Positions 28,463-39,144 of a stretch of 64,000 nt of DNA are shown in pieces. How positions within the stretch are numbered: position 1 is the first letter of the stretch; every line of letters starts with the position of its first letter. The stretch covers positions 1 to 64,000 of the forward strand of contig JALFVN010000035.1 of assembly GCA_022787565.1 (NCBI GenBank), read 5' to 3'. The notes below the pieces were generated by a model. The model made no database searches. It saw only the letters and a program-made list of their open reading frames with translations, and was not told the origin of the DNA. Made by a program: the position numbers and the translations under genes. The DNA comes from Clostridiales bacterium (GTDB lineage Bacteria; Bacillota; Clostridia; Oscillospirales; Oscillospiraceae).

Positions 28463-30205
28463 ATGGCATTTTCCGAGAGCTTTCTCACTGAGCTGACGGA
28501 GCGGAACGACATTGTGGATGTGGTGTCCGGCTATGTGCGGCTGGGCAAGAAAAGCGGCTCCAACATGTTCGGCCTCTGCCCCTTTCACAGTGAAAAGACC
28601 CCCTCCTTTTCCGTCTCGCCGGACAAGCAGATCTACCACTGCTTCGGCTGCGGAAAGGGCGGCGGGGTGATCAACTTCATTATGGAGATCGAAAATCTAA
28701 GCTTCCCCGAGGCAGTGGAATTTCTGGCCAAGCGGGCCGGAATGGCCATGCCGGAGGAGGAAAACGATTGGGAGAGCCGCAAGCGCTCCCGTATGCTTTC
28801 CCTGAACCGGGATGCGGCCAGATTTTTCTACACCCAGCTCTCCACCCCCCAGGGGAGCGCGGCCAGAGACTATATGGCAAAGCGCCGCATCGGCCCCGCC
28901 ACGGCCAAAAATTTCGGCATTGGCTTTGCCCCGGACACCTGGGACAGCCTGGAAAAGGCCATGCGGGAAAAGGGCTATACCGACTTTGAGCTGTTCGACG
29001 CGGGCCTTGTCCGCAAGGGCAAAAACGGCGGCTATTACGACACCTTCCGAAACCGCCTCATGTTCCCCGTCATCGACGTGCGGGGCAATGTGATCGGCTT
29101 TTCCGGCCGCATTCTGGGCGATGGAGAGCCCAAGTACATGAACAGCCCCGAAACCCTTGTGTTCAACAAAAGCCGCAACCTTTTCGCCCTGAATCTGGCT
29201 AAAAAATCAAAAAGCGGATATATAATCCTTTCAGAGGGAAATATAGACGTGGTATCGCTGCATCAGGCGGGTTTCGACTCGGCGGTGGCCTCTCTGGGCA
29301 CCTCGCTGACCCCGGAACAGGCCAGGCTGATCTCCCGCTACACCAACCAGGTCATCATCGCCTATGATAACGACGGAGCCGGCATCAAGGCTGCCCAGCG
29401 GGCCATCGGTATTCTGGAAAAGCTGGATTTAAAAGTGAAGGTCCTCCGCCTGAACGGTGCAAAAGACCCGGACGAGTTTATCAAGCTCAAAGGGGCCGAC
29501 GCTTTCCGCAATCTGCTGGAAGCTTCGGAAAACCAGATCGACTACCGGCTCCGCACCGTAACGGACAAGTATGATCTGTCTGTTGACGAGCAGAAGGTAG
29601 AATTTCTGAAAGAAGCCTCCGATCTGGTGGCAAGACTTCCCGGCTCCGTGGAGCGGCAGGTCTATGCCATGCGGGTGGCGGCCATGTCCGGCGTCAGCGC
29701 CGACGTGGTGACAAAAGAGGTGGAGCGCCTGCGCAAAAAACTGGTGAACCAGGCCAGCCGCAGCGAGGCGCGGCAGCAGAGCCGGCCCGAGCGGCAGTTC
29801 CAGCCGGAGGACAAGGCCCTGCGCTATGACGATCCGTCCTCCGCCGCGGCGGAAGAGGGGATCATCAGGCTTTTGTACCTGGATCCGGCACTGGCCCGGA
29901 GCACAGCGCTGCCCGACCGGGAAGAATTTTCCTCCCCCGCGCTGGGGCATATCTATTCCGTGCTGCGGGATAAAATAGACCGGGGTGAAACACCGTCTAC
30001 CGCCACTTTGGGCGGCGCGCTGGCGGGCCAGGAGATGTCCCTGCTGGTGAGTCTGCTGCAAAAACCCGAGCTGCTGTCCAGAGGCGAGCAAACTCTGGCA
30101 GATTACATAAAAAGAATCAGAGACCGAAAAGAGCAGGGCAGGCAGGTCACCGATCTGCGGGCCTTTGCCGATAAATTAAGAGAAACAAAAGGATATGAGG
30201 GATAA
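28463..30205 (+). CDS. dnaG: DNA primase
   Basis: The 580-residue primase has a CHC2 zinc finger (Cys39, His42, Cys60, Cys63), the [11 protein letters not shown] linker, and the TOPRIM region with [15 protein letters not shown] and [14 protein letters not shown]. The C-terminal helicase-binding part is present but divergent. It lays RNA primers for replication. rpoD starts four bases after its stop, the classic macromolecular synthesis pairing, with dgt replacing rpsU or other genes upstream. Confidence 0.97.
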   Translation: MAFSESFLTELTERNDIVDVVSGYVRLGKKSGSNMFGLCPFHSEKTPSFSVSPDKQIYHCFGCGKGGGVINFIMEIENLSFPEAVEFLAKRAGMAMPEEENDWESRKRSRMLSLNRDAARFFYTQLSTPQGSAARDYMAKRRIGPATAKNFGIGFAPDTWDSLEKAMREKGYTDFELFDAGLVRKGKNGGYYDTFRNRLMFPVIDVRGNVIGFSGRILGDGEPKYMNSPETLVFNKSRNLFALNLAKKSKSGYIILSEGNIDVVSLHQAGFDSAVASLGTSLTPEQARLISRYTNQVIIAYDNDGAGIKAAQRAIGILEKLDLKVKVLRLNGAKDPDEFIKLKGADAFRNLLEASENQIDYRLRTVTDKYDLSVDEQKVEFLKEASDLVARLPGSVERQVYAMRVAAMSGVSADVVTKEVERLRKKLVNQASRSEARQQSRPERQFQPEDKALRYDDPSSAAAEEGIIRLLYLDPALARSTALPDREEFSSPALGHIYSVLRDKIDRGETPSTATLGGALAGQEMSLLVSLLQKPELLSRGEQTLADYIKRIRDRKEQGRQVTDLRAFADKLRETKGYEG

Positions 30206-30209
30206 AGCA

Positions 30210-31469
30210 ATGTCTGAAGAACGTAATTACACCAAAAAGGAACTGGAAGCCATGGCCGACGCACTTCTGGAAGAAGCAAATGCGCCTGCGGGGCAGTCCA
30301 AACCCAAGAAAAAAAACTCCGCCAAAAAGAAGGACGCCGCGCCGGAAACACCGGTCAAAACCCCTGAGGAACGACTGAACGAGCTGATCGAAAAGGGCAA
30401 GAAGGCCGGCAAGCTCAGCGCCAAGGAGCTGGAATGTCTTGAAGAGATGAACCTTGACGGCGAAGTCATCGACAAATTCTACGAGACCCTGGAGCAGAAC
30501 AATATCGACATTGACATCGCTTCCACAGACGTGCTGCCCCCCATTGACGACGATATACTGCCCGAGGTGGAGGATATTGCGGATATTGAAGAGGTCACGG
30601 AAGAGGAGATGAACCGGACCGACGAGCTGGCCGACAGCTTCTCCACCGACGACCCGGTGCGCATGTACCTCAAGGAGATCGGCAAGGTCCCTCTGCTCAC
30701 GACGGAGGAGGAGGTTGCCCTGGCCGAGCGTATGGCCGACGGCGACGAAGAGGCAAAGAAGCGCATGACCGAGGCCAACCTCCGTCTGGTGGTCTCCATC
30801 GCCAAGCGCTATGTGGGCCGCGGTATGCTGTTTCTGGATCTGATCCAGGAGGGCAACCTGGGTCTGATCAAGGCCGTGGAGAAGTTTGACCACACCAAGG
30901 GCTACAAGTTCTCCACCTACGCCACCTGGTGGATCCGTCAGGCCATTACCCGCGCCATCGCGGACCAGGCCCGTACCATCCGTATCCCCGTGCACATGGT
31001 GGAGACCATCAACAAGACCATTCGTGTCTCCCGTCAGCTTCTGCAGGAGCTGGGTCACGACCCCTCTGCCGAGGAGATCGCCGCCGAAATGGATATGCCC
31101 GTGGAAAAAGTACGGGATATTCTGAAGATCGCTCAGGAGCCTGTCAGCCTGGAGACGCCTATCGGCGAGGAGGAGGACTCCAAGCTTGGCGATTTTCTGC
31201 CCGATGAGGACGCATCCGAGCCCTCTGAGGCCGCCAGCTTCTCCCTGCTGCGGGAGCAGCTGGAAGAGGTGCTGGACACGCTGGCTCCCCGCGAGAAAAA
31301 GGTGCTTGAGCTGCGCTTCGGCATTGTGGACGGCCGCACCCGCACCCTGGAAGAGGTGGGCAAGGAGTTCAACGTTACCCGTGAGCGCATCCGCCAGATC
31401 GAGGCAAAGGCCCTGCGCAAGCTCCGCCACCCCAGCCGTTCCAAGAAGCTGAGAGATTTCCTCAACTGA
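30210..31469 (+). CDS. rpoD: RNA polymerase primary sigma factor (sigma-A/RpoD)
   Basis: I start at the ATG at 30210, giving 419 residues ([20 protein letters not shown]...). Region 1.1 is replaced by an acidic/lysine-rich N-terminus. Regions 1.2 to 4.2 are intact: [17 protein letters not shown], the core-binding [15 protein letters not shown], the -10 helix [13 protein letters not shown] and the -35 helix [20 protein letters not shown]. It recognises the TTGACA/TATAAT promoters found throughout this window. A perfect hairpin follows it. Confidence 0.98.
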   Translation: MSEERNYTKKELEAMADALLEEANAPAGQSKPKKKNSAKKKDAAPETPVKTPEERLNELIEKGKKAGKLSAKELECLEEMNLDGEVIDKFYETLEQNNIDIDIASTDVLPPIDDDILPEVEDIADIEEVTEEEMNRTDELADSFSTDDPVRMYLKEIGKVPLLTTEEEVALAERMADGDEEAKKRMTEANLRLVVSIAKRYVGRGMLFLDLIQEGNLGLIKAVEKFDHTKGYKFSTYATWWIRQAITRAIADQARTIRIPVHMVETINKTIRVSRQLLQELGHDPSAEEIAAEMDMPVEKVRDILKIAQEPVSLETPIGEEEDSKLGDFLPDEDASEPSEAASFSLLREQLEEVLDTLAPREKKVLELRFGIVDGRTRTLEEVGKEFNVTRERIRQIEAKALRKLRHPSRSKKLRDFLN

Positions 31470-31480
31470 TGCACAGAGAA

Positions 31481-31512
31481 CTATCCCCCCAAGGTCTGCT
31501 TTGGGGGGATAG
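31481..31512 (+). terminator. Perfect hairpin between rpoD and patB without T-tract
   Basis: A 12-bp stem (CTATCCCCCCAA/TTGGGGGGATAG) with an eight-base loop lies just after rpoD. It is followed by AAGACATTACAGGAG, the next ribosome site, and has no T-run. It may protect the 3' end of processed dnaG-rpoD mRNA or give partial termination. Confidence 0.55.
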
Positions 31513-31533
31513 AAGACATTACAGGAGAAAGAT

Positions 31534-32730
31534 ATGGAATACGATTTTACCACCGTTCTTGACCGGGCCGGACACGACTGCACCGCTGCGGACATCATTC
31601 CCTTCCGGGATTTCACCGTGGACGAGGGCTTTTCCGTCATCCCCATGTGGGTGGCAGATATGAGCTTTCCCGTGGCGCCCCCCATCCTGAAGGCCGTACA
31701 GGACCGGCTGAGCTTTCCTTTTCTGGGCTATTTCCCCCTGTCCGACGAATATTACGACAGCATCCTCCGCTGGCAGAGCCGCCGAAACGGCGTCACGGAT
31801 CTGAAGCGGGAGCATGTCGGCTATGAAAACGGCGTTCTCGGCGGCGTCAGCTCCGCGGTGCAGGCATTCACCAACCCCGGCGACAAAATCCTGATCCACT
31901 CCCCCACCTATGTGGGCTTTACCCATACCATGGCCGATCTGGGCAGGAAAATCATCCACAGCGAGCTGAGGCGGGACGAAAATGGCGTCTGGCGCATGGA
32001 TTACGAGGACATGGACGCAAAGCTCAAGGCCCACGATATCCATTTTGCCGTTTTCTGCTCCCCTCATAACCCCTGCGGAAGAGTGTGGGAGCGCCGGGAG
32101 ATCGAAAAAGCCATGGAGATCTACGCTGCCAACAACTGCATTGTTGTCTCCGACGAGATCTGGTCCGACATCATCATGCCGGGGCACAAGCATGTCCCCA
32201 CCCAGTCTGTGTCCGAGGACGCCCGACGGCGCACCATCGCCCTCTACGCCCCCAGCAAGACCTTCTCTCTGGCTGGGCTGATCGGCTCTTACCACATCGT
32301 ATACGACCCCTATCTCCGCCGCCGGCTGGAGCGCCGGGGAGACATGAGCCATTACAACAGCTGCAATGTGCTGTCCATGCACGCCCTTACCGGCGCATAC
32401 AGCCCGGAGGGCGAGGAATGGGCAGAGCAGATGGTGTCCGTGGTGGACAAAAACTTTGACTACGCCTGCGGCTTTATCCGCGATAACTTCCCCGGCGTCC
32501 GGGTCATGCGCCCGGAGGGTACATACATGCTGTTTCTGGATGTGAGCCAGTGGCTCCGTGAACACAGCCTTACGCTGCAGGAGCTTTTGCGCCGGGGCGT
32601 GAGCTGCGGCGTGATCTGGCAGAACGGGGAGGCCTTCTTTTATCCCGACTCCATCCGCATGAATCTTGCTCTGCCGCTGAGCCAGCTTCAGGAGGCCATG
32701 GAGCGACTGAAAAGGTATGCGTTCCTATGA
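31534..32730 (+). CDS. PLP-dependent aminotransferase/C-S lyase (MalY/PatB family)
   Basis: The 398-residue fold-type I PLP enzyme starts MEYDFTTVLDRAGHDC and has the PatB region FSVIPMWVADMSFPVAPPI. The PLP lysine is in APSKTFSLAGLIGSY and the carboxylate-binding arginine near IRMNLALP. Family members cleave cystathionine or cysteine and some regulate maltose or sporulation genes. Likely a cystathionine beta-lyase or cysteine desulfhydrase. It overlaps the MFS gene by four bases, suggesting that the transporter handles a related compound. Confidence 0.9.
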   Translation: MEYDFTTVLDRAGHDCTAADIIPFRDFTVDEGFSVIPMWVADMSFPVAPPILKAVQDRLSFPFLGYFPLSDEYYDSILRWQSRRNGVTDLKREHVGYENGVLGGVSSAVQAFTNPGDKILIHSPTYVGFTHTMADLGRKIIHSELRRDENGVWRMDYEDMDAKLKAHDIHFAVFCSPHNPCGRVWERREIEKAMEIYAANNCIVVSDEIWSDIIMPGHKHVPTQSVSEDARRRTIALYAPSKTFSLAGLIGSYHIVYDPYLRRRLERRGDMSHYNSCNVLSMHALTGAYSPEGEEWAEQMVSVVDKNFDYACGFIRDNFPGVRVMRPEGTYMLFLDVSQWLREHSLTLQELLRRGVSCGVIWQNGEAFFYPDSIRMNLALPLSQLQEAMERLKRYAFL

Positions 32731-33875
32731 CAAGTTTACTTCTTCCTCTGATCTATCTGGCTTTTATCAGCCTGGGGCTGCCGGACGCCCTTCTGGGCTC
32801 CGCCTGGCCCAGCATGTATACGGAGCTGAACGTCCCTTTGTCCAGCGCGGGACTGATCGCCATGATCATTTCCGTCGGGACCGTGGTCTCCAGTCTGATG
32901 AGCGAGCGGATGACCCGCCGCTTCGGTCCGGGAAAGGTGACCGCCTTCAGCGTGGGGCTCACCGCCCTGTCCTTGGGCGGCTTCGCCCTCAGCGGCTCCT
33001 TCTGGCAGCTTTGCCTGCTGGCCGTCCCTTACGGTCTGGGCGCAGGGAGCGTGGACGCCTGTCTGAATAACTATGTGGCCCTGCATTATGCCAGCCGCCA
33101 TATGAGTTGGCTGCACTGCATGTGGGGCATCGGCGCTTCTGTGGGGCCCCACATCATGGGCCGGGCAATTACCGCCGGGCAGGGCTGGCACACGGGTTAC
33201 GGATATATTGCCGTGCTGCAGATCGTGCTCAGCTTTGTTTTGTTCATCAGCCTGCCCATATGGAAAAACCGCGAAAGCAGCGGAGAGGAAAGCCGTCCTG
33301 CAGAGCCGGTGCCCTTGCGGCAGGCCCTGTTTATCCGGGGCGTCCGGGAGGTTCTGATCTGCTTTTTCTGCTATTGCGCCCTGGAACAGACGGCAGGGCT
33401 CTGGGCCAGCAGCTATCTCGTGCTGAAAAACGGCCTGTCCGCCGAAAGGGCGGCAAGTCTTGCCGCGCTGTTCTATATGGGCCTTACCGCAGGCAGGGCT
33501 CTGGGCGGTTTTCTCACGCTTCGGCTGAATGACCGGTCCATGGTGCGCACAGGTTTTGCCCTGATCCTGCTGGGCATTGTCTGCATCCCCCTGGGCAGCG
33601 GGGCCACGCTGGCGGGGCTTGTCATTCTGGGCCTTGGCAGCGCGCCCATCTACCCCTGTCTGATCCATTCCACCCCCGGCTTTTTCGGCGCGGGAAACTC
33701 TCAGGCGATCATCGGCATGCAGATGGCCTCGGCCTATGTGGGAACCAGCCTGATGCCGCCCCTGTTCGGACTGATTGCCGAAACGGTCAGCGTGGCCCTC
33801 TATCCCCTGTTTCTGCTTGTTTTTCTGGCGCTGATGTTCATCTCCTTTGAAAAGCTGCTGAAAATCTATAAATAA
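32727..33875 (+). CDS. MFS transporter
   Basis: The 382-residue protein has about twelve hydrophobic segments. An MFS loop-like stretch SERMTRRFGPGKVTAFSVGL lies after helix 2, and a duplicated-half pattern is seen around LTAGRALGGFLTLRL. It resembles FucP/YfkF-type sugar or drug transporters, but the substrate is not determined. The start codon overlaps the patB stop (ATGA), indicating linked function. A palindromic repeat that may act as a terminator follows. Confidence 0.85.
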   Translation: MTSLLLPLIYLAFISLGLPDALLGSAWPSMYTELNVPLSSAGLIAMIISVGTVVSSLMSERMTRRFGPGKVTAFSVGLTALSLGGFALSGSFWQLCLLAVPYGLGAGSVDACLNNYVALHYASRHMSWLHCMWGIGASVGPHIMGRAITAGQGWHTGYGYIAVLQIVLSFVLFISLPIWKNRESSGEESRPAEPVPLRQALFIRGVREVLICFFCYCALEQTAGLWASSYLVLKNGLSAERAASLAALFYMGLTAGRALGGFLTLRLNDRSMVRTGFALILLGIVCIPLGSGATLAGLVILGLGSAPIYPCLIHSTPGFFGAGNSQAIIGMQMASAYVGTSLMPPLFGLIAETVSVALYPLFLLVFLALMFISFEKLLKIYK

Positions 33876-33890
33876 GGCGCCCATACGATG

Positions 33891-33970
33891 AAAGATCCCG
33901 TATCTTAGGGCATGCAAGGCAGAGAGCCGCCCTCCCTGTCTTGTATGCCCTTTTGCGGGATCTTTTTGCG
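33891..33970. repeat. Nested palindrome (family P, compact copy), probable terminator
   Basis: An outer 10-bp stem (AAAGATCCCG at 33891-33900 with CGGGATCTTT at 33956-33965) surrounds a 16-bp inner stem with two mismatches (33907-33922 with 33936-33951). The latter has AGGGCATGCAAGG and a divergent inverted copy. TTTTTG follows, so it can terminate the patB-MFS unit. The inner arms recur at 56434 and 56696. Confidence 0.7.
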
Positions 33971-34058
33971 TTCAAAACAACGGGAACGCAAATTTTTCCC
34001 CGCTGTGTACGGTTCGTGTCCAAAATGTGAATTTTAAACCCCTGCCCTGCCGAAACTA

Positions 34059-34087
34059 TTGACAAAGGGAGAGACGAATGGTATATT
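34059..34087 (+). promoter_or_regulatory. Sigma-A promoter of the hrcA operon
   Basis: A perfect -35 TTGACA (34059-34064) and TATATT (34082-34087) are spaced by 17 bases. The CIRCE operator begins on the last two bases of the -10, the usual place for repression. Confidence 0.88.
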
Positions 34088-34135
34088 AGCACTCGAAAGC
34101 AAAGAGTGCCAACAGTCGTTGGCTGTGAGTGCTAA
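34086..34135 (+). promoter_or_regulatory. CIRCE operator with an additional half site
   Basis: TTAGCACTC-N9-GAGTGCCAA at 34086-34112 matches the HrcA-bound CIRCE consensus, differing at one position in the right arm. A second perfect right arm, GAGTGCTAA, follows at 34127-34135. HrcA represses the operon through CIRCE until heat stress titrates GroEL. Confidence 0.93.
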
Positions 34136-34156
34136 AACGAAACGGCAGGTCAGGAA

Positions 34157-35245
34157 ATGGCGATCAGCGACAGGAAAAAGAGAATACTTGCCGCAGTGGT
34201 GGATGAATATATCCGCACCGCAGAGCCGGTGGGCAGCAAGGTCATCGCTGAAAACGCCGGTCTTGGCTGCTCCTCCGCCACCATCCGCAACGAGCTTGCG
34301 GAGCTGGTGAACATGGGATATCTTGAGCAGCCCCACACCTCCGCCGGCCGGGTGCCCACCCCCATGGGCTACCGGATGTACGTCAACGAGCTGATGAAAA
34401 AGCAGAAGCTCTCTCTGGAGGAGACGGAGGAGATCAACCGCCGTCTGAACACAAAACTTCAGCAGCTGGACGACGCCATAGGCGACATCGGTCGTCTGGC
34501 CTCCCAGCTTACCGACTATCCCGCCCTGGCTCTCACCGCCCAGAGCACCGTCACCATCAAGCGTTTCGATCTGATTTATGTGGACGCCAACACCTTTATC
34601 ATTGTGGTGATGCTTTCCAACAACAGTGTCAAAAACAAGCTGGTGCATCTGCCCATCTCCGTGGATCAGAGCATGGTGCAGAAGCTCTCCACCCTCTTCA
34701 ATGCCAGCTTTACCGGCATCGACGACGAGCAGATCACCCCTCTGCTGATCAGCTCCACGGAGCGTGCGGCAGACGACACCATGGGGATCACCTCGGTAAT
34801 CGCCGCTTTTGCCATTGAAGCGCTTACCGAAGCCAATACCCCCTCCGCGTTCATCACCGGCGAAAACCGGCTGCTGAACCAGCCCGAATTCCGGGATCCG
34901 GGCAAGGCGCACCGCCTGATGAGCTATCTCTCCGGCGGCGGGCACATTCTCCCCGCGGCTGACAGTCTGGATGGCAGCGAGGTAAGGGTTTTCATCGGGC
35001 CGGAAAATGTGGCGGAGGAGCTGAAGGACTCCAGCGTTGTGATTGCGACCTACGACGCCGGGGACAACACCAAGGGCCTGATCGGCGTGGTAGGCCCCAC
35101 CAGAATGGATTATTCCACCGTGGCCGCCAAGCTTGGCTTTCTCGCCTCCCAGCTCTCCAAGCGTCTGGGCGGCGGCGAGTCTCCGCCGGAGGGTTTGCAC
35201 AACAAACTGATAATCAAGGGAGATGATACCAATGAGCGAAGATAA
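34157..35245 (+). CDS. hrcA: Heat-inducible transcription repressor HrcA
   Basis: The 362-residue protein has the HrcA winged helix (DRKKRILAAVVDEYIRTAEPVGSK, then SSATIRNELAELVNMGYLEQPHTSAGRVPT) and the C-terminal GPTRMDYSTVAAKL. It binds the CIRCE element directly upstream, so it autoregulates the operon. It is somewhat longer than the ~340 average, with a K/E-rich insert. The stop overlaps grpE by 14 bases. Confidence 0.97.
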   Translation: MAISDRKKRILAAVVDEYIRTAEPVGSKVIAENAGLGCSSATIRNELAELVNMGYLEQPHTSAGRVPTPMGYRMYVNELMKKQKLSLEETEEINRRLNTKLQQLDDAIGDIGRLASQLTDYPALALTAQSTVTIKRFDLIYVDANTFIIVVMLSNNSVKNKLVHLPISVDQSMVQKLSTLFNASFTGIDDEQITPLLISSTERAADDTMGITSVIAAFAIEALTEANTPSAFITGENRLLNQPEFRDPGKAHRLMSYLSGGGHILPAADSLDGSEVRVFIGPENVAEELKDSSVVIATYDAGDNTKGLIGVVGPTRMDYSTVAAKLGFLASQLSKRLGGGESPPEGLHNKLIIKGDDTNERR

Positions 35246-35825
35246 GAAGACGCCTGAATCCCAGCAGGAAACGGAAATAAAGGAAGAGGCCGGAACCGAA
35301 CCGGAAAAAACCGAAGAAACGACCGCCGGCAAAAAGGAGGACAAAAAGGCCTCCAAAAAAGACGGCAAGCCTGATGCGGAAAAGAAGGAGGCGCAGAGCA
35401 GCCCCGCCGAGGAGCTGAAAGGCGCAAACGACCGTTATCTCCGCCTGCTGGCCGAGTATGACAACTACCGCAAGCGCAGCCAGAAGGAAAAAGACAGCCT
35501 TTACGCCGATGTCAAGTCCGACACCGTGGCCAAGTTCCTGCCGGTCTACGATAACCTCGTCCGCGCCCTTGCCCAGAGCACGGAGGATGAGGCTTACCGA
35601 AAGGGCGTGGAAATGATCATGACCCAGTTCAATACCACGCTGGAAAAGCTGGGCGCCACCCGGATCGAAAGTCTGGGGCAGAAGTTTGATCCCAGCCTTC
35701 ACAATGCGGTCATGCATGTGGAGGATGAGGAAAAGGGCGAAAACGAGATCGTGGAGGTCTTTCAGGAGGGCTTCCTGATGGGCGAAAAGGTCATCCGTTT
35801 CGCCATGGTCAAAGTTGCAAACTGA
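35232..35825 (+). CDS. grpE: Nucleotide exchange factor GrpE
   Basis: I use the ATG at 35232 (MSEDKKTPESQQE...), giving 197 residues; the GGGAG ribosome site fits. The first ~60 residues are acidic and lysine-rich, followed by the coiled coil (NDRYLRLLAEYDNYRKRSQKEK) and a C-terminal beta-domain (LGATRIESLGQKFDPSLHNAVMHVED and EVFQEGFLMGEKVIRFAMVKVA). It releases ADP from DnaK. It overlaps the hrcA end. Confidence 0.96.
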   Translation: MSEDKKTPESQQETEIKEEAGTEPEKTEETTAGKKEDKKASKKDGKPDAEKKEAQSSPAEELKGANDRYLRLLAEYDNYRKRSQKEKDSLYADVKSDTVAKFLPVYDNLVRALAQSTEDEAYRKGVEMIMTQFNTTLEKLGATRIESLGQKFDPSLHNAVMHVEDEEKGENEIVEVFQEGFLMGEKVIRFAMVKVAN

Positions 35826-35889
35826 TACGGCTCTGCCGTTTTAGTTGATAGATAGTAAAAAAGATTCTTATATACAGGAGGAAATAACA

Positions 35890-37743
35890 ATGGGTAAAAT
35901 CATAGGAATAGATCTTGGTACCACCAACAGCTGCGTAGCCGTCATGGAAGGCGGCGAGGCTGTCGTTATCGCAAACGCTGAAGGCGCCCGCACCACTCCC
36001 TCCGTCGTTGCTTTTTCCAAAAACGGCGAGCGTATGGTAGGCCAGGTGGCAAAGCGTCAGGCCATCACCAACCCTGACCGCACCATCTCCTCCATCAAGC
36101 GTGAGATGGGCTCCAATTACAAAGTCACCATTGACAGCAAGGCATACACCCCCCAGGAGATCTCCGCCATGATCCTGCAGAAGCTGAAGGCCGACGCGGA
36201 GGCTTATCTGGGCCAGACGGTCACCGAAGCGGTCATCACCGTTCCCGCATACTTCACCGACGCCCAGCGCCAGGCCACCAAGGACGCTGGCCGCATCGCC
36301 GGTCTGGATGTCAAGCGCATCATCAACGAGCCTACCGCAGCCGCTCTGGCCTACGGTCTGGACAAGGAGACCGATCAGAAGATCATGGTCTACGACCTGG
36401 GCGGCGGCACCTTTGACGTCTCCGTTCTGGAGATCGGCGACGGCGTGATCGAAGTTCTGGCCACTGCAGGCAACAACCGTCTGGGCGGCGACGACTTTGA
36501 CGCCTGCATCACCAAGTACCTGGTGGACGAGTTCAAGAAAGCCGAAGGCGTGGATCTCAGCGGCGACAAGGTCGCCATGCAGCGTCTGCGCGAAGCCGCT
36601 GAAAAGGCGAAGATCGAGCTGAGCGGCGTCACCTCTTCCAACATCAACCTGCCCTACATCACCGCCGACGCCACCGGCCCCAAGCACCTGGACGTGACCC
36701 TGACCCGGGCAAAGTTCAACGAGCTGACCCACCACCTGGTGGAAAAGACCATGGGACCCGTAAAGCAGGCCCTGTCCGACTCCGGCCTCCAGCCCAGCGA
36801 GATCAGCAAGGTTTTGCTGGTAGGCGGCTCCAGCCGTATCCCCGCCGTTCAGGAGATGGTCAAGTCCCTCATCGGCAAGGAAGGCTTCAAGGGCATTAAC
36901 CCGGACGAGTGCGTAGCTATCGGCGCTGCCATCCAGGGCGGCGTTCTGGGCGGCGATGTGGAAGGCATCCTGCTGCTGGATGTAACGCCTCTGTCCCTGG
37001 GCATTGAGACTCTGGGCGGCGTCTGCACAAGACTCATCGAGCGCAACACCACCATTCCCACCAAGAAGAGCCAGATCTTCTCCACCGCCGCGGACAACCA
37101 GACCTCCGTTGAGGTCAACGTCCTCCAGGGCGAGCGCGAGATGGCCCAGTATAACAAGAGCCTTGGCCGCTTCCATCTGGACGGCATCGCCCCGGCCCGC
37201 CGCGGCGTTCCTCAGATCGAGGTCACCTTCGATATCGACGCAAACGGCATCGTGAACGTGTCCGCCAAGGATCTGGGTACCGGCAAGGAGCAGCACATCA
37301 CCATCACCTCCTCCACCAACATGTCCAAGGAGGACATCGACAAGGCCGTTAAGGAGGCCGAGATGTACGCCGCCGAGGATGCAAAGCGCAAGGAAGAGAT
37401 CGACACCCGCAACCAGGGTGATCAGATGGTCTACCAGACCGAGAAGACCCTGAACGAGATGGGCGACAAGCTTGACCCTGCCGACAAGAGCGAAGTGGAG
37501 AGCAAGCTGTCCGCACTGAAATCCGCCCTCACCGGCACCGATACCGCCGCCATCAAGAGCGCGACCGAGGAGCTGACTCAGGCCTTCTACAAGGTCTCCG
37601 AGAAGATGTATCAGGCAGCCGGCGGCGCCCAGGGCGCAGGCTTTGACCCCAGCCAGGCGGCAGGCGGCCCCAGCGCCGGCGCCAACGGCGGTCAGGATTA
37701 CTACGACGCCGACTACACCGTAGTGGACGACGACAAGAAATAA
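35890..37743 (+). CDS. dnaK: Molecular chaperone DnaK (Hsp70)
   Basis: The start is the ATG at 35890 after an AGGAGG site, giving 617 residues beginning [20 protein letters not shown]. ATPase motifs ([45 protein letters not shown]) and the substrate-binding domain are complete. The C-terminal tail ends in acidic VVDDDKK-type sequence. The protein lacks the ~20-residue subdomain insertion seen in proteobacterial DnaK, as expected for a Gram-positive. Confidence 0.98.
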   Translation: MGKIIGIDLGTTNSCVAVMEGGEAVVIANAEGARTTPSVVAFSKNGERMVGQVAKRQAITNPDRTISSIKREMGSNYKVTIDSKAYTPQEISAMILQKLKADAEAYLGQTVTEAVITVPAYFTDAQRQATKDAGRIAGLDVKRIINEPTAAALAYGLDKETDQKIMVYDLGGGTFDVSVLEIGDGVIEVLATAGNNRLGGDDFDACITKYLVDEFKKAEGVDLSGDKVAMQRLREAAEKAKIELSGVTSSNINLPYITADATGPKHLDVTLTRAKFNELTHHLVEKTMGPVKQALSDSGLQPSEISKVLLVGGSSRIPAVQEMVKSLIGKEGFKGINPDECVAIGAAIQGGVLGGDVEGILLLDVTPLSLGIETLGGVCTRLIERNTTIPTKKSQIFSTAADNQTSVEVNVLQGEREMAQYNKSLGRFHLDGIAPARRGVPQIEVTFDIDANGIVNVSAKDLGTGKEQHITITSSTNMSKEDIDKAVKEAEMYAAEDAKRKEEIDTRNQGDQMVYQTEKTLNEMGDKLDPADKSEVESKLSALKSALTGTDTAAIKSATEELTQAFYKVSEKMYQAAGGAQGAGFDPSQAAGGPSAGANGGQDYYDADYTVVDDDKK

Positions 37744-37767
37744 TCCCTCCCATCCCTGAAAAATCAC

Positions 37768-37800
37768 CCATTGAGGCGGAGCTGTTCTCCGCCTCAATGG
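37768..37800 (+). terminator. Perfect 14-bp hairpin between dnaK and dnaJ
   Basis: The stem CCATTGAGGCGGAG/CTCCGCCTCAATGG with a five-base loop is followed by TGCGTATTTAAGGAG, with no T-tract. It probably reduces or processes read-through from dnaK into dnaJ, which keeps DnaK in excess. It may also stabilise the upstream mRNA. Confidence 0.6.
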
Positions 37801-37822
37801 TGCGTATTTAAGGAGTATGCAT

Positions 37823-38947
37823 ATGGCAGAAAAAAGAGACTATTATGAGGTGCTGGGTCTTCAGAAGGGCGCCTCTGCAGAGGAAATAAAAAAAGCCTAC
37901 CGGAAGCTTGCCAAGGAAAACCACCCCGACCTGCACCCTGGCGATAAAGCCTGCGAGGAGCGCTTCAAGGAAGTCAACGAGGCTTACGAGGTCCTGTCCG
38001 ACGATGACAAGCGGGCAAAGTACGACCAGTACGGCCATGCAGCCTTCGACCCCAATGCGGGCTTCGGCGGCGCAGGCGGGTTTGGCGGATTCGGTGATTT
38101 CGGCGGCTTTGGCGATATATTCGGCGACATATTCGGCTTCGGCGGCGGCAGCGCAAGAAACGCCAATTCCCCCCGCAAGGGCGAGAATGTGCGCGCTTCC
38201 GTGAACATAAGCTTTGAGGAGGCTGCTTTCGGCTGCAAAAAGGACGTGACCGTGGCCAGAGTCGAGCAGTGTGCCGACTGCAAGGGCAGCGGCTGTGAGC
38301 CGGGCACCACACCCGAGGTCTGCCCGGACTGCAAGGGCAGCGGCACTGTCCGCACCACCCAGCGCACACCCTTCGGCTATACTCAGTCCACCTCCGCCTG
38401 TAATAAGTGCAAGGGTACGGGCAAGATCATTCATCAGCCCTGCCGTACCTGCCGGGGCATGGGCAGCGTTCGCCGTCAGCACAAGATCAACGTGAATATT
38501 CCCGCCGGCATTGACGACGGGCAGACCATCTCCCTGCGTGGTCAGGGCAGCGCCGGTGCCAACGGCGGGCCTCAGGGTGATTTGCTGGTGACCGTCGCTG
38601 TCCGTCCCGACGCCCGCTTTGAGCGCGACGGAAATTCCGTTTTGCTGGAGCAGGAGATCAGTTACGCCCAGGCCGTTCTGGGCGCGGAGATCGAGGTCCC
38701 CACGCTGGACGGCAGAGTGAAGCTCACCATCCCCGAGGGCACCCAGACCGGTACGGTATTCCGGCTCAGGGGCAAGGGTATCCCCTATCTGCGCGGCAGC
38801 GGACGGGGAGATCAGTTTGTATCCGTAAAAGTCGGTGTCCCCAAGAACCTCAGCGCTTCCCAGAAGGAACTGCTGCGCCAGTTCGCCGCCTCCATGGGAG
38901 AGCTGGACGGCGCCTCCAGGGGCATTTTCGGCAAGAAAAAGAAATAA
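37823..38947 (+). CDS. dnaJ: Molecular chaperone DnaJ (Hsp40)
   Basis: I start at the second ATG (37823), seven bases after AAGGAG. The 374-residue protein has a J domain with HPD ([11 protein letters not shown]), a G/F-rich linker, four CxxCxGxG zinc repeats ([32 protein letters not shown]) and the C-terminal substrate domain. It stimulates DnaK. It is last in the HrcA-controlled operon, followed by a hairpin terminator. Confidence 0.98.
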   Translation: MAEKRDYYEVLGLQKGASAEEIKKAYRKLAKENHPDLHPGDKACEERFKEVNEAYEVLSDDDKRAKYDQYGHAAFDPNAGFGGAGGFGGFGDFGGFGDIFGDIFGFGGGSARNANSPRKGENVRASVNISFEEAAFGCKKDVTVARVEQCADCKGSGCEPGTTPEVCPDCKGSGTVRTTQRTPFGYTQSTSACNKCKGTGKIIHQPCRTCRGMGSVRRQHKINVNIPAGIDDGQTISLRGQGSAGANGGPQGDLLVTVAVRPDARFERDGNSVLLEQEISYAQAVLGAEIEVPTLDGRVKLTIPEGTQTGTVFRLRGKGIPYLRGSGRGDQFVSVKVGVPKNLSASQKELLRQFAASMGELDGASRGIFGKKKK

Positions 38948-38974
38948 AATTCAGTGGCCGCCAGAAATGAATTG

Positions 38975-39026
38975 CACCCCATTTGTCAGGCAGAATGATA
39001 TTCTGTCTAACAAGTGGGGTGTTTAA
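38975..39026 (+). terminator. Terminator after dnaJ
   Basis: CACCCCATTTGT...ACAAGTGGGGTG forms a long interrupted stem (38975-39021) with AGAAT/ATTCT near its tip, followed by TTTAAT. It lies about 28 bases after the dnaJ stop and could function in both directions. Confidence 0.65.
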
Positions 39027-39144
39027 TATACCAAGAGGCATGCGGGTCATTCAGTTCCACGCTGCTGTGGCTCTGTTTTTCCCGCCGAAGAAATCAATCC
39101 ATATATTGTCTGAAGAGCGCTCCCATCCTGTCAAAGGGGATTGC

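Noticed and set aside
35809..37797. A 662-codon minus-strand frame opposite dnaK
   Set aside because: Antisense shadow of a highly biased, highly conserved gene; such frames opposite dnaK are well known and are not supported by a promoter or ribosome site.
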